64,000 bases of DNA from Mucilaginibacter sp. 14171R-50 (GCF_010093045.1 NZ_CP048115.1:3348001-3412000); one strand, 5' to 3'; positions 8,562 to 18,802 are shown, counted from the first letter of the stretch. The notes: generated by a model not told the origin, from the sequence alone. Program-made: numbers and translations.

Positions 8562-10403
8562 ATGAAAAAACTTTTCCTCCTGTTAACCGCCCTTATTACC
8601 AGTTTAAATATTTTCGCCCAAAAGCTGGAACGTATCGAGCCAATGTTTTGGTTTACCGGGATGCATAACCCCAAGTTGCAATTATTGGTGCATGGCAAAA
8701 ACGTTGCCTCCAACGCAGTGTCGTTAAATTACCCCGGTGTTAAGTTGGTTAAGGTAAACAAGGTCGAAAATCCCAACTACCTGTTTTTAGATCTGGCAAT
8801 ATCGCCGTCGGCTAAGGCAGGAAAGTTTCGTATAAACTTTGTAGCAGCCGGTAAAAAGCAAACCTACATCTACGAGTTAAGGAACCGTGATAAAAGCCCT
8901 AACCGGATACAAGGCGTAACTAATAAAGATTTTATTTACCTGTTGATGCCTGATCGGTTTTCAAACGGTGATAAAAACAATGATGTGGTTGCCGGTTTAA
9001 CTGAGACCGGATTACACCGCGACAGCATGTACTCGCGCCATGGCGGCGATATACAAGGTGTAATGAATCATCTTGATTACTTGAAAGACCTGGGTGTAAC
9101 AGCCGTTTGGATGACACCTGAGGTAGAGAACGATATGCCAATGGCATCATATCATGGGTATGCTGTAACTGATCACTACAAGATAGATCCGCGTTACGGC
9201 ACCAACGAGCTTTATAAAAAATATGTTGAAGCGTGCCATGCAAAAGGGTTGAAGGTGATCAAGGACGTTGTGCACAACCATATAGGCACCGGGCATTGGT
9301 TTTATAAAGATATGCCCATGAGATCGTGGGTAAACCAGTGGCCAAAGTTCACAAACTCCAGCTACCGCGACCAAACCATTATGGACCCGCATGCATCAGC
9401 TGCCGATCGTAAGCAAATGATCGACGGTTGGTTTGTTCCGTCTATGCCTGATATGAACCAAAGGAACCCGTATGTTCAAAACTACCTTACACAAAACCAC
9501 ATATGGTGGATTGAATACGCAGGTATTGACGGGCTTCGCCTGGATACATACCCATATAATGACCCCGCTTACATGGCCGACTGGGCTATTAAACTAAAAG
9601 CCGAGTTTCCGCACCTTTCTGTATTTGGCGAAACATTAGTTACCGCTGCGGCTAACCAGGCCTTTTTTACAGGCGGCAATACGGTTAACAGGGGCTTTGA
9701 TACCCATTTACAGGGCGTAACAGACGCGGTTTTAAAAGACGCGATATACGAAGGATTGAATGGAAAGAGCGGTTGGATAGACGGTGTAAACCGTATATAT
9801 GCTACCCTCGCTCATGATTTTTTATATAAAGATCCAAATACCAATTGCATTTTTTTGGATAACCATGACATGAGCCGTTTTTATTCGATGGTGAACGAAG
9901 ACTTTAGCAAGTATAAAGAGGGAATGACGCTTTTATTAACTATGCGTGGTGTACCCGAAATGTATTACGGTACCGAGATTTTAATGAAAAACTATTCGAA
10001 CCCCGATGGTTTGGTACGGTCGGATTTTCCGGGCGGCTGGGAAGGTGACAGGAAAAATAAATTTGCTGCAGAGGGCCGTACAGATAAAGAGAACGAGGCC
10101 TTTAACTTTGTGAAGAAACTGGCAAACTATCGTAAAACCAGTCCTGCGCTGCAAACAGGTAAACTGATGCAATACGTACCGCAGAACGATCTGTACGTTT
10201 ATTTCCGCTATAATACAGCCGCCAAAGGAACCGTTATGGTGATCTTAAATGCAACGGATGATGACAAGAATTTAGCCACCGACAGATTTAGCGAGCGCAT
10301 AAAGGAATGTACATCCGCCAAAAATATCGTTACTAACGAAACCATAGCATTGAAAGAAATAAAAGTGCCTGCGAAGACGGCGATGGTACTTGAATTAAAT
10401 TAA
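8562..10403 (+). CDS. SusA-like GH13 neopullulanase/cyclomaltodextrinase, secreted to periplasm
   Basis: A 613-residue GH13 alpha-amylase-superfamily enzyme. The signal peptide (about 1-19, ending IFAQ) has no lipobox, which suggests the periplasm. Residues 20-115 form an N-terminal beta-sandwich like those of cyclomaltodextrinases and SusA. The TIM barrel follows, with DRFSNGD in its first strand. The catalytic triad is complete: nucleophile Asp328 in GLRLDTYP, acid/base Glu357 in FGETLV, and Asp436 in LDNHDMSRF. A C-terminal beta domain ends the protein. In the prototype starch system, SusA trims imported malto-oligosaccharides in the periplasm, and the same role fits here. First gene of a six-gene co-directional operon. 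Confidence 0.92.
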   Translation: MKKLFLLLTALITSLNIFAQKLERIEPMFWFTGMHNPKLQLLVHGKNVASNAVSLNYPGVKLVKVNKVENPNYLFLDLAISPSAKAGKFRINFVAAGKKQTYIYELRNRDKSPNRIQGVTNKDFIYLLMPDRFSNGDKNNDVVAGLTETGLHRDSMYSRHGGDIQGVMNHLDYLKDLGVTAVWMTPEVENDMPMASYHGYAVTDHYKIDPRYGTNELYKKYVEACHAKGLKVIKDVVHNHIGTGHWFYKDMPMRSWVNQWPKFTNSSYRDQTIMDPHASAADRKQMIDGWFVPSMPDMNQRNPYVQNYLTQNHIWWIEYAGIDGLRLDTYPYNDPAYMADWAIKLKAEFPHLSVFGETLVTAAANQAFFTGGNTVNRGFDTHLQGVTDAVLKDAIYEGLNGKSGWIDGVNRIYATLAHDFLYKDPNTNCIFLDNHDMSRFYSMVNEDFSKYKEGMTLLLTMRGVPEMYYGTEILMKNYSNPDGLVRSDFPGGWEGDRKNKFAAEGRTDKENEAFNFVKKLANYRKTSPALQTGKLMQYVPQNDLYVYFRYNTAAKGTVMVILNATDDDKNLATDRFSERIKECTSAKNIVTNETIALKEIKVPAKTAMVLELN

Positions 10404-10435
10404 AGATTTTCGCGGATTGAGGAACCAAATATAAA

Positions 10436-11116
10436 ATGCAGAATACAGTTAACCCAACAAACACAGCAGCCAGTATTAAAGCTTGCCTTTTTGACCTGGA
10501 TGGTGTGTTGGTAGATACCGCAGTTTATCATTACAAAGCATGGAAACGCCTGGCAAATTCACTTGGGTTTGATTTTACCGAAGAGCAGAACGAGCACCTG
10601 AAGGGCATCAGCAGGGCAGAGAGCCTTAACCGGATACTGGCATGGGGCAATGTAGAAAAATCGGAAGCCGAGAAACTGGAACTGGCTACCCTGAAAAATA
10701 ACTGGTACGTAGATATGATCAGCCATATGACGCCTGCTGAGGTATTGGCCGGCACGGTGGATTTTTTGACATCTGTACGCAAAGATGGGTATCTGGTGGC
10801 TTTAGGATCTGCCAGTAAAAACTCTGGGATCATACTCGAGAAGACTAACCTTGCCCATTTTTTTGATGCCATCGTTGACGGTAACCTGGTATCTGCCTCA
10901 AAACCTGATCCTGAAGTGTTTTTAAAGGGTGCAGAACTGTTAGGTGTGGCACCAAATCAGTGTGTTGTTTTTGAAGATGCGGTTGCAGGTATCGAAGCTG
11001 CGAAAAGGGGCGGCATGAAAGCTATTGGTATTGGAAATAAAAACGTGCTCACCCGTGCTGATATGGTGGTGAGCGGCTTGGACAAATTAACATCACAAGA
11101 TTTAAAGCGATTGTAG
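10436..11116 (+). CDS. pgmB: Beta-phosphoglucomutase
   Basis: A 226-residue HAD-superfamily enzyme that converts beta-glucose 1-phosphate to glucose 6-phosphate in the cytoplasm. The HAD motif I is FDLDGVLVDTAVYH near residues 19-32, where the first Asp is the phosphorylated nucleophile and the second the acid/base. The helical cap has the family LKGISRAESL segment, motif II is in LGSASKN, and the C-terminal metal site is in VFEDAVAGIEAAK. The gene directly precedes maltose phosphorylase, whose product is beta-glucose 1-phosphate, so the pair forms the phosphorolytic maltose route. Confidence 0.94.
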   Translation: MQNTVNPTNTAASIKACLFDLDGVLVDTAVYHYKAWKRLANSLGFDFTEEQNEHLKGISRAESLNRILAWGNVEKSEAEKLELATLKNNWYVDMISHMTPAEVLAGTVDFLTSVRKDGYLVALGSASKNSGIILEKTNLAHFFDAIVDGNLVSASKPDPEVFLKGAELLGVAPNQCVVFEDAVAGIEAAKRGGMKAIGIGNKNVLTRADMVVSGLDKLTSQDLKRL

Positions 11117-11216
11117 CCAAAAAAAGAAGGCAATAATCAACTAATTGATATACTTGTGTGAAAAAGGTAAACGCATTAACCGATACCTCTATCAATCAAC
11201 ACAGTACGAATACAAC

Positions 11217-13535
11217 ATGAAGAACTATATTAAGCCACACGAGTGGAATATAATTGAAGAGGGCTTTGATCCGCATCTGAACAAAATATCAGAGAGTATT
11301 TTCAGTTTGGGTAATGGCCGTATGGGCCAGCGCGCCAATTTTGAGGAAACTTATACGGGTGAAACGCTCCCCGGAAATTACGTGGCAGGTATTTACTATC
11401 CCGATAAAACACGCGTCGGCTGGTGGAAAAACGGGTACCCTGAATATTTTGCCAAGGTGCTTAACGCCGCAAACTGGATAGGCATCGAGGTAAAGATAGA
11501 CGATGAAACACTTGACCTGGCCACTTGCAGCGTTACAGATTTTAAACGTGTTTTAAATATGCACGCGGGCTATTTGGAACGCTCCTTTACTGCTACGCTA
11601 AAAAGCGGGAAAACACTAAAGGTAACATCAACGCGCTTTTGCAGCATTGTTGACGATGAGGTGGGCGCTATCCGGTATACCGTTACCCCGCTGAATTTTG
11701 ACGGTAAATTAACCTTACTGCCCTTTATTGACGGTGATGTAAAGAATCAAGACAGCAACTACGATGAAAAGTTTTGGGAAGCTGTAAATGATAAAATCAG
11801 CGGCACCGAAGCGTTTTTAACACTACGCACCAAAAAAACCGGATTCGAAGTTTGCACAGGAAGCAGCATCGAAGTTTACCGTAACGGCACAAGCGAGGAT
11901 ATCGCGCCAGAGCATATAATTAAAGACAAATACGTAGGGCATCAATTTACGTTAGATGTAAGCGCCGGGGAAGAGATAACGCTGGTGAAGATCGCCGCCA
12001 ATCTTTCATCAGAAAACCATACCAAAGCAGATATTTTACAGCAAACGCAGGCTGTGGTCAAAGCGGCGGCCCAGAAAGGCTTTGATGTGCTTTTGCAACA
12101 GCAGGCAGAAGCATGGGCGGCTAAGTGGGAGGAAAGTGATATCGTAATTGAGGGCGACGTCGCAGCGCAGCAGGCCATCCGTTTTAATATTTTCCAGCTT
12201 TTTCAAACGTACACGGGTAAGGATAGCCGGCTGAATATAGGCCCAAAAGGCTTTACCGGCGAAAAATACGGTGGCTCTACCTACTGGGATACCGAGGCAT
12301 ACTGCGTACCATTTTACCTGGCTACGGCGCCTCAGCAGGTGAGCAAAAACCTTTTAATATATCGGTATAAACAATTGGATAAAGCAATTGAAAACGCTGC
12401 CAAACTTGGTTTTGATAAAGGCGCTGCCCTATACCCGATGGTTACCATTAATGGCGAAGAGTGCCATAACGAATGGGAAATCACTTTTGAGGAAATACAC
12501 CGGAACGGCGCAATAGCTTACGCGATTTTTAACTACATACGTTACACCGGCGACGAAAGCTATTTATACGATTACGGCCTGGAAGTATTGGTTGGCATAG
12601 CCCGTTTTTGGAAACAGCGTGTAAACTGGAGCGATGCTAAAAAGCAGTATGTGATTTTAGGTGTTACCGGGCCCAATGAGTACGAAAACAATGTAAACAA
12701 CAACTGGTACACCAACTTGTTGGCCGCCTGGTGCATGAAATATGCTATCGAAGCCGCGGGAATTGTTGAAGCCGCGCAGCCCGAAAAATACCTGGCGCTG
12801 ATAAATAAATTAAGCCTGGGCGAAAACGAATTTAACGACTGGGCTCAAATTATCGATAAAATGTATTACCCGGTTGACGATGAAAAAGGAATATTTCTGC
12901 AACAGGATGGCTATTTAGATAAGGAACAGATACTGGTTAAGGATTTGCCAGCCAGCCAGCGGCCTATCAATCAAAAGTGGAGCTGGGATAGGATACTGAG
13001 ATCATGCTATATTAAGCAGGCGGATGTATTGCAGGGGCTGTATTTTTTTGAAGATGAATACGATACCGACACCATAAAACGCAATTTTGATTTTTATGAA
13101 CCGCGCACAGTTCATGAAAGTTCGCTTTCGCCCTGCGTGCACAGCATACTGGCGGCCCGCTTAAATGATGAAGCACGCGCATATGAGTTTTATTTACGCA
13201 CCGCCCGCCTTGATTTGGATGATTATAATAACGATACCGAAGACGGCCTGCATATAACCTCAATGGCCGGAACCTGGATGAGTGTGGTAGAAGGTTTTGC
13301 CGGAATGCGCGTACGGGATGGGAAACTGCAGTTTAACCCGTTTTTACCGGGCAAGTGGCAGTCTTTTTCATTCACTATAGGTTTCAGGGGTACTGTATTG
13401 AATGTTAAAATAACCGAAAGTGAGATCAGCATAAAAAACAACACCGCTATCAACCTTGAAATAACGGTAAAGAACCAGCAATTTACATTGGCCGGCTACA
13501 GCCTGTTAGAAGCAACTTACAAGGAATTAGCATGA
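11217..13535 (+). CDS. mapA: GH65 maltose phosphorylase
   Basis: A 772-residue GH65 enzyme that splits maltose with phosphate into glucose and beta-glucose 1-phosphate. I chose the ATG at 11217 (MKNYIKPHEWNI), which matches the family N-terminus; a TTG at 11145 in the same frame would add 24 unlikely residues. The N-terminal beta-sandwich is followed by an (alpha/alpha)6 barrel with GPKGFTGEKYGG, HEWEITFEEIHRNGAIA and VTGPNEYENNVNNNWYTN. Glu488 in GPNEY is the expected general acid; the studied Lactobacillus enzyme has Glu487. No signal peptide, so cytoplasmic. Trehalose or kojibiose phosphorylase are alternatives in GH65, but the amylase/pgmB context favours maltose. Confidence 0.9.
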   Translation: MKNYIKPHEWNIIEEGFDPHLNKISESIFSLGNGRMGQRANFEETYTGETLPGNYVAGIYYPDKTRVGWWKNGYPEYFAKVLNAANWIGIEVKIDDETLDLATCSVTDFKRVLNMHAGYLERSFTATLKSGKTLKVTSTRFCSIVDDEVGAIRYTVTPLNFDGKLTLLPFIDGDVKNQDSNYDEKFWEAVNDKISGTEAFLTLRTKKTGFEVCTGSSIEVYRNGTSEDIAPEHIIKDKYVGHQFTLDVSAGEEITLVKIAANLSSENHTKADILQQTQAVVKAAAQKGFDVLLQQQAEAWAAKWEESDIVIEGDVAAQQAIRFNIFQLFQTYTGKDSRLNIGPKGFTGEKYGGSTYWDTEAYCVPFYLATAPQQVSKNLLIYRYKQLDKAIENAAKLGFDKGAALYPMVTINGEECHNEWEITFEEIHRNGAIAYAIFNYIRYTGDESYLYDYGLEVLVGIARFWKQRVNWSDAKKQYVILGVTGPNEYENNVNNNWYTNLLAAWCMKYAIEAAGIVEAAQPEKYLALINKLSLGENEFNDWAQIIDKMYYPVDDEKGIFLQQDGYLDKEQILVKDLPASQRPINQKWSWDRILRSCYIKQADVLQGLYFFEDEYDTDTIKRNFDFYEPRTVHESSLSPCVHSILAARLNDEARAYEFYLRTARLDLDDYNNDTEDGLHITSMAGTWMSVVEGFAGMRVRDGKLQFNPFLPGKWQSFSFTIGFRGTVLNVKITESEISIKNNTAINLEITVKNQQFTLAGYSLLEATYKELA

Positions 13536-15394
13536 TAAACAAGTATAAAAACAATTACGGAATGAATAAACGCCAAAGCTTAATAGCGGGGGCAGCTTTC
13601 TGCAAAGTAGCCCGCGGGATTACGTTTACCACCGTGCGGCGCTTAGATTGTTTTTTAGTTATCATATTGCTGATGTCGTTTTCAGCCATCGGCCGGTCAC
13701 AAACTACGGCACCGCCTAAACAAAAGGTGGTAATATACCAGTTGTTGTCACGGTTGTTTGGCAATAAAAAAACGGCGAATATTCCATACGGTACCATCAG
13801 TCAAAATGGTTGTGGGAAGTTTAACGACATTACCGGCCGAGCGCTGGATGGTTTAAAAGAACTTCATGTTAACTACGTATGGTACACTGGTGTACTGGCT
13901 CATGCAAGCCTCACCGATTACAGCGCATACGGTATTAAGGTAAACGATGCAGATGTGGTTAAAGGCCGCGCTGGGTCGCCATATGCCATTCGCGATTATT
14001 ACGACGTTGACCCCGACCTGGCGGTTAATGTGAAAAACCGGATGAAGGAGTTTGAAGCGCTGATAAAACGCACGCACGCCAAAAACTTAAAAGTATTGAT
14101 TGATTTTGTCCCTAATCACGTTGCGCGCGAATATCATTCATACGCAAAACCGGATTCCGTGACAGATTTTGGTGCAGGGGACGACCTGACCAAAAGCTTC
14201 AGTACAAAAAACGATTATTACTATTTGCCCGGCCAGCATTTTTTGGTGCCAGAAACTAAACATAAGCAAAGCGCTATTTCGGTATTACAGGATGGAAAGT
14301 TCAACGAAGATCCCGCCAAAGTAACCGGCAATAATGTTTTTAACGCGCAGCCTAAGATTGACGATTGGTATGAAACTATAAAACTGAATTATGGTGTTGA
14401 TTACCAAAACGGCGAAAAAAAATATTTCGATCCCATTCCGCAGGTATGGCTGAAAATGCGTGATATTTTAAATTACTGGGCAAACAAAGGCGTTGACGGT
14501 TTTCGTTGTGATGTGGCCGAAATGGTGCCCGTGGAGTTTTGGAGCTGGGTTATCCCGCAGGTAAAAAAAACGCATCCTTCCTTGATATTTATCGGCGAGG
14601 CTTACAACCCCGCGGCCTATGAACAGTATTTGACCGTAGGTAAGTTTGATTATTTATATGATAAAGTTGGGCTTTACGATGGCCTTAAAAGGCTGATCAA
14701 AAACGAACCATCGGCAGATGTTAAAGATATCAGGCAGTCGTTACAAGATCAAACCGACCATCTGGGCGACCATATGCTCCGCTTTCTCGAAAATCATGAT
14801 GAGGAACGTATTGCCTCGGCAGGATTTGCAGGCCGCGCCGAACTGGCCTTACCCGCAATGGTTGTTTCCGCAACGTTGAGCGGCGGTCCGGTGATGCTGT
14901 ATTTTGGCCAGGAAGTAGGAGAACCCGGCAAGGGCGTTGAGGGGTTTGGCGGCGAAGATAACCGTACTACAATATTTGATTATTGGGGTGTGCCTAATCA
15001 TCAGCAATGGATGAATAATGGCGCTTTTGACGGTAAACACTTGAGCGCGGCCGGGCGAACCCTCAGGGCTTATTATAAACGGCTGCTCAACATTGCCACA
15101 CAAAGCAACGCAATTGTTAGTGGTAAAGTTTGCGAAGTGCCTATAAACTCCGGCGCAGATAACCGCATGTTCGCGTTTATCCGTTATACGGCAAAACAGC
15201 GTTTGCTTATCGTGGCCAATTTTGACCGCGCGCATACACTTGATACAGCTATTGAAATCCCGGCGGATATATTGAAACTGAAACCAACTGCAGCAGCTGT
15301 TGATCTGTTAACAGGTAAACAATTAAATCCTGTAAAAGGCGGCGGCATTGCCATTAAAGTGAAACCGGTATCGGCACAGATCATAGCATTTTAA
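13532..15394 (+). CDS. GH13 alpha-amylase family enzyme, exported
   Basis: A 620-residue GH13 enzyme whose ATG overlaps the maltose phosphorylase stop by 4 bases, which suggests translational coupling. A second ATG at 13562 (MNKRQ) is also possible. The N-terminus is odd: about 40 residues precede a hydrophobic stretch (CFLVIILLMSFSAIG) that ends in GRSQ, so the signal sequence may begin later than either start. The catalytic residues are complete, counted from 13532: Asp327 in GFRCDVAEM, Glu356 in FIGEAYN and Asp423 in ENHDEER. No starch-binding module is evident. The lack of a lipobox suggests the periplasm. Exact specificity within GH13 cannot be read. Confidence 0.87.
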   Translation: MINKYKNNYGMNKRQSLIAGAAFCKVARGITFTTVRRLDCFLVIILLMSFSAIGRSQTTAPPKQKVVIYQLLSRLFGNKKTANIPYGTISQNGCGKFNDITGRALDGLKELHVNYVWYTGVLAHASLTDYSAYGIKVNDADVVKGRAGSPYAIRDYYDVDPDLAVNVKNRMKEFEALIKRTHAKNLKVLIDFVPNHVAREYHSYAKPDSVTDFGAGDDLTKSFSTKNDYYYLPGQHFLVPETKHKQSAISVLQDGKFNEDPAKVTGNNVFNAQPKIDDWYETIKLNYGVDYQNGEKKYFDPIPQVWLKMRDILNYWANKGVDGFRCDVAEMVPVEFWSWVIPQVKKTHPSLIFIGEAYNPAAYEQYLTVGKFDYLYDKVGLYDGLKRLIKNEPSADVKDIRQSLQDQTDHLGDHMLRFLENHDEERIASAGFAGRAELALPAMVVSATLSGGPVMLYFGQEVGEPGKGVEGFGGEDNRTTIFDYWGVPNHQQWMNNGAFDGKHLSAAGRTLRAYYKRLLNIATQSNAIVSGKVCEVPINSGADNRMFAFIRYTAKQRLLIVANFDRAHTLDTAIEIPADILKLKPTAAAVDLLTGKQLNPVKGGGIAIKVKPVSAQIIAF

Positions 15395-15427
15395 ACGCCG
15401 AAAGCGACAAGAAATAAACCAGAGAAG

Positions 15428-16798
15428 ATGACCCTAAAGAGTGTATTTGAAAACCCCAAATTAACCATTACGCAGATCATTAATATGAGTGTGGGTTTCT
15501 TTGGCATCCAGTTTGGCTGGGATTTGCAGCGTGCTAATATGGCACGTATCTATGAAAATCTGGGTGCCAACCCGGACCAGGTTCCCCTGCTTTTTTTGGC
15601 AGCGCCGTTAACAGGTCTGCTGGTACAGCCTGTCATCGGTTACCTAAGCGACCGTACCTGGCACCCTACATGGGGCCGCAGAAGGCCTTACTTTTTTGTA
15701 GGGGCGCTTGTGAGCAGCATCGCCTTGATATTTATGCCACATAGCAGCGCTTTGTGGATGGCAGCCGGCTTGCTTTGGGTGCTTGATGTTTTCGGCAATA
15801 TAACGATGGAACCTTTCCGTGCTTTTGTTACCGATAAGCTGCCTGATAGCCAGGTTAACCGCGGTTTTATTATGCAAAGCATGATGATAGGTTTGGGTGG
15901 TAGTATAGCGTCATCGTTACCATGGCTGATGAATAACGTTTTTCATTTAACCAATACAGCCGAAAAAGGTAATATCCCCGAAAACGTAAAGCTATCATTT
16001 TATATAGGCGCGTTTTTCTTTTTCGCATCGGTGTTATGGACCATTTTTACGAGTAAAGAATATCCGCCGCAAGATGCAGATAAAGACAAAACAAAAAATA
16101 AAACTGGCTTGGCCGGTGGAATAAAAGAAATTTTTGGCGCTTTGGCTGATATGCCACGCCGGATGAAAATAGTATCGCTTATTCAGTTTTTTACCTGGCC
16201 CGGCTTGTTTTTATTGTGGTTTTATTACACCACAGCCGTAGCAGTTAACGTTTTCGGTGGTAAGGATGCAAGCGACCCGGTGTATGCTGCGGGTGCCGAT
16301 TTTGGCAGTTTAACGCTTGCTTATTACAGTGTGGTAACATTTTTATTTGCCCTTATTTTGCCCAAAATAGCCGATTTGCTGGGCCGCAAGGCAACACATG
16401 CTTTATGCCTTGCCTGCGGCGCTTTAGGTATCATTAGCGTAGCGTGGGTTCATGATAAGAACATGCTTTTTTTATGCATGACGGGCGTTGGCATTGCCTG
16501 GGCCAGTATACTTTCTATGCCGTATGCCATGTTAAGCGGATCGTTACCTAAAGATAAAATAGGTGTTTATATGGGCATCTTTAATTTCTTTATTGTTTTA
16601 CCTGAGATAATTGCTTCGTTAGGGTTTGGGTGGCTCATGAAAAACATTTTAAATAACGACAGGATCCTTGCAGTTCAACTTGGCGGGGTATTAATGATAC
16701 TAGCAGCAGTATTATGTTATATACTGATAAAGGAACCGAAAAACACCGACGCGGTGCTCACTTCAAGACTGGAGATAGAAGAAAACAGATCGCTTTAA
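15428..16798 (+). CDS. SLC45/GPH-type MFS sugar transporter (probable maltose importer)
   Basis: A 456-residue major facilitator protein with about 12 membrane segments. It resembles SLC45/sucrose-transporter-like proteins: the first helix region has FFGIQFGWDLQRANMARIYENLG, and the loop after helix 2 has the diagnostic GYLSDRT-HPTWGRRRPYF signature (about residues 72-92). A second DLLGRK motif occurs after the central loop. It sits 33 bases after the exported amylase and upstream of the lipoprotein amylase, so inner-membrane uptake of maltose or short malto-oligosaccharides to feed the maltose phosphorylase is the likely role. A proton-coupled mechanism is inferred from the family. Confidence 0.9.
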   Translation: MTLKSVFENPKLTITQIINMSVGFFGIQFGWDLQRANMARIYENLGANPDQVPLLFLAAPLTGLLVQPVIGYLSDRTWHPTWGRRRPYFFVGALVSSIALIFMPHSSALWMAAGLLWVLDVFGNITMEPFRAFVTDKLPDSQVNRGFIMQSMMIGLGGSIASSLPWLMNNVFHLTNTAEKGNIPENVKLSFYIGAFFFFASVLWTIFTSKEYPPQDADKDKTKNKTGLAGGIKEIFGALADMPRRMKIVSLIQFFTWPGLFLLWFYYTTAVAVNVFGGKDASDPVYAAGADFGSLTLAYYSVVTFLFALILPKIADLLGRKATHALCLACGALGIISVAWVHDKNMLFLCMTGVGIAWASILSMPYAMLSGSLPKDKIGVYMGIFNFFIVLPEIIASLGFGWLMKNILNNDRILAVQLGGVLMILAAVLCYILIKEPKNTDAVLTSRLEIEENRSL

Positions 16799-16852
16799 AC
16801 ACATAATTGACTATTTACAAGCCTGTTAAAACAGCGCTATGATTATAAGAAC

Positions 16853-18742
16853 ATGAAAAAAGTAATTTACATATTGCTGTTTATAACTGCTTTAGGCTCT
16901 GCCTGCAAAAAGTCGGGTATTGAAAAAGGGCCGGATCCTATTGTAGATCCGCCTTCAACCAATCTTCCGGCGGGGGCAAAGGATGGAGTCGCCTTTATAA
17001 ATAACGGCACGTCGGCAATAGTGACCCTGTATGCGCCCGGCAAAAAGTCGGTATCGTTGATCGGCGAATTCAATAACTGGTCTGCAACGGCAAACGCGAT
17101 GGAAAAAACCAGCGACGGCAATACCTGGTGGGTACAGGTAAATAATCTGGATCCGAAAAAGGAGTATGCCTATCAGTTTTTAGTTGATGGTAAACTAAAA
17201 GTTGCCGACCCTTACTGCGAAAAAGTTCTGGACCCGGCAAACGATCCCTATATAACAGCGACTGTGTACCCAAACCTAAAAGCTTACCCAACTGGTAAAA
17301 CAACCGGTATAGTAAGCGTAATGCAGGCCGACCAGACAATCTATACCTGGAAAAACACATCGTTTAAGCGCCCGGAGAAAAATAACCTGGTGATTTACGA
17401 ATTACTTATTCGCGACTTTACCAGCGAGCATACTTACGCTTCTACGCTGCAAAAGCTTGATTACCTTAGCGCCCTGGGCATAAATGCTATAGAGCTAATG
17501 CCGGTAACTGAATTTGAAGGCAACCTAAGCTGGGGATATAACCCGTCGTTTTATTTTGCACCAGATAAATATTATGGTACTAAAGTGGCGCTGCAAAATT
17601 TTATTGATGAGTGCCACGGTAAAGGCATAGCAGTAATAATGGATATGGTTCTGAACCACTCGTTTGGCCAGTCGCCCATGGTACAACTGTATTTTGACGG
17701 CGCTAAGCCCACCGCGGAAAGCCCGTGGTTTAATGTTGACCCCAAACATCCGTTTAATGTTGGATATGATTTTAATCACGAAAGTGCGGCTACAAAATAT
17801 TTCGCAAAGAACGTGATGAAATTTTGGATGCAGCAGTATCACATAGATGGGTATAGGTTCGACCTGTCGAAAGGTTTCACACAAACCGCATCAGTAGATG
17901 ACGAGGGATTTAGAAAATATGATGCCGGCAGGATAGCGATATGGAAGGATTACAACAATTATATTAAAAGCATCGATCCCAATAATTTTTACGTGATTTT
18001 GGAGCATTTTGCAGAAGAATCAGAAGAGCAGGTGTTGGCCGGCGAAGGCATGATGCTTTGGAATAATGTAAATTACAACCTGAACGAGGCTACTATGGGC
18101 TGGTTAGGCAATTCTGATTTTTCATGGGCATTTTATGGCAGGCATGGATTTTCGGGCTCAGAGAACCTGGTAACCTACGGTGAAAGCCATGACGAAGAGC
18201 GGTTGAACTTCAAAAATATATCTTATGGTAACGCGTCGGGAAGCTATGTTATCAAAAATAATCTGGCTACATCGCTTAAACGCGAGGAACTTGCCGCGGC
18301 GTTTTTATTTAGCGTGCCCGGGCCCAAAATGGTTTGGCAGTTTGGTGAACTGGGATATGATACCAGCATCGATTTTAACGGCCGTACGGGTGATAAGCCT
18401 ATTAAGTGGGAATACTATGCCGACCCGCAGAGAAAAGCGCTTTACGACGCTTACGCGAAGTTTATTAAGCTAAAAAGGAATAACGCCATATTCAGCACCA
18501 CAAGCTCCACTTATAACTTAACCAATGCTGTAAAATATATTAAACTAACTGATGCCGGTAACACCGTTGTGGTAGTGGGAAACTTTGATGTTGTGGGCCA
18601 AACCGCAAACATTGATTTTGGAAGTTCAGGTTCATGGATAGATGCTTCGGGCAACGGCAGCGTAACCTTATCTTCAAACAATTATAATGCAACATTGGCA
18701 CCCGGTGAATATCATATATTCACTAAAGTGGCGCTAAAATAG
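16853..18742 (+). CDS. Lipoprotein GH13 amylase with N-terminal CBM48-like domain (SusG-like role)
   Basis: A 629-residue lipoprotein: the signal peptide ends in GSAC (Cys18) followed by KKSG, then an acidic/proline linker. Residues about 45-135 form an E-set/CBM48-type domain (SVSLIGEFNNWS ... YAYQFLVDGKLKVADPY). The GH13 barrel follows, with Asp337 in GYRFDLSKG as nucleophile, Glu384 in VILEHFAEE as acid/base and Asp447 in YGESHDEER. It has Ser where most relatives have Asn before the His-Asp pair. A lipid anchor suggests it sits on the outer membrane next to SusCDE, playing the part of SusG, although its domain order is unlike SusG. Last gene of the operon; a strong terminator follows. Confidence 0.9.
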   Translation: MKKVIYILLFITALGSACKKSGIEKGPDPIVDPPSTNLPAGAKDGVAFINNGTSAIVTLYAPGKKSVSLIGEFNNWSATANAMEKTSDGNTWWVQVNNLDPKKEYAYQFLVDGKLKVADPYCEKVLDPANDPYITATVYPNLKAYPTGKTTGIVSVMQADQTIYTWKNTSFKRPEKNNLVIYELLIRDFTSEHTYASTLQKLDYLSALGINAIELMPVTEFEGNLSWGYNPSFYFAPDKYYGTKVALQNFIDECHGKGIAVIMDMVLNHSFGQSPMVQLYFDGAKPTAESPWFNVDPKHPFNVGYDFNHESAATKYFAKNVMKFWMQQYHIDGYRFDLSKGFTQTASVDDEGFRKYDAGRIAIWKDYNNYIKSIDPNNFYVILEHFAEESEEQVLAGEGMMLWNNVNYNLNEATMGWLGNSDFSWAFYGRHGFSGSENLVTYGESHDEERLNFKNISYGNASGSYVIKNNLATSLKREELAAAFLFSVPGPKMVWQFGELGYDTSIDFNGRTGDKPIKWEYYADPQRKALYDAYAKFIKLKRNNAIFSTTSSTYNLTNAVKYIKLTDAGNTVVVVGNFDVVGQTANIDFGSSGSWIDASGNGSVTLSSNNYNATLAPGEYHIFTKVALK

Positions 18743-18754
18743 TATCGAGTAGGG

Positions 18755-18802
18755 TAGTGTAACCTCTACTGATAAGTGGGGTTACACTATCATTATTTTT
18801 AC
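18755..18802 (+). terminator. Rho-independent terminator ending the first glucan locus
   Basis: TAGTGTAACC at 18755-18764 pairs perfectly with GGTTACACTA at 18780-18789 (10 bp stem), followed by a TTATTTTT tract. Confidence 0.82.

Noticed and set aside
11145..11216. TTG start extending maltose phosphorylase by 24 residues
   Set aside because: The extension does not match the GH65 N-terminus, while the ATG at 11217 gives the family start and the expected length.
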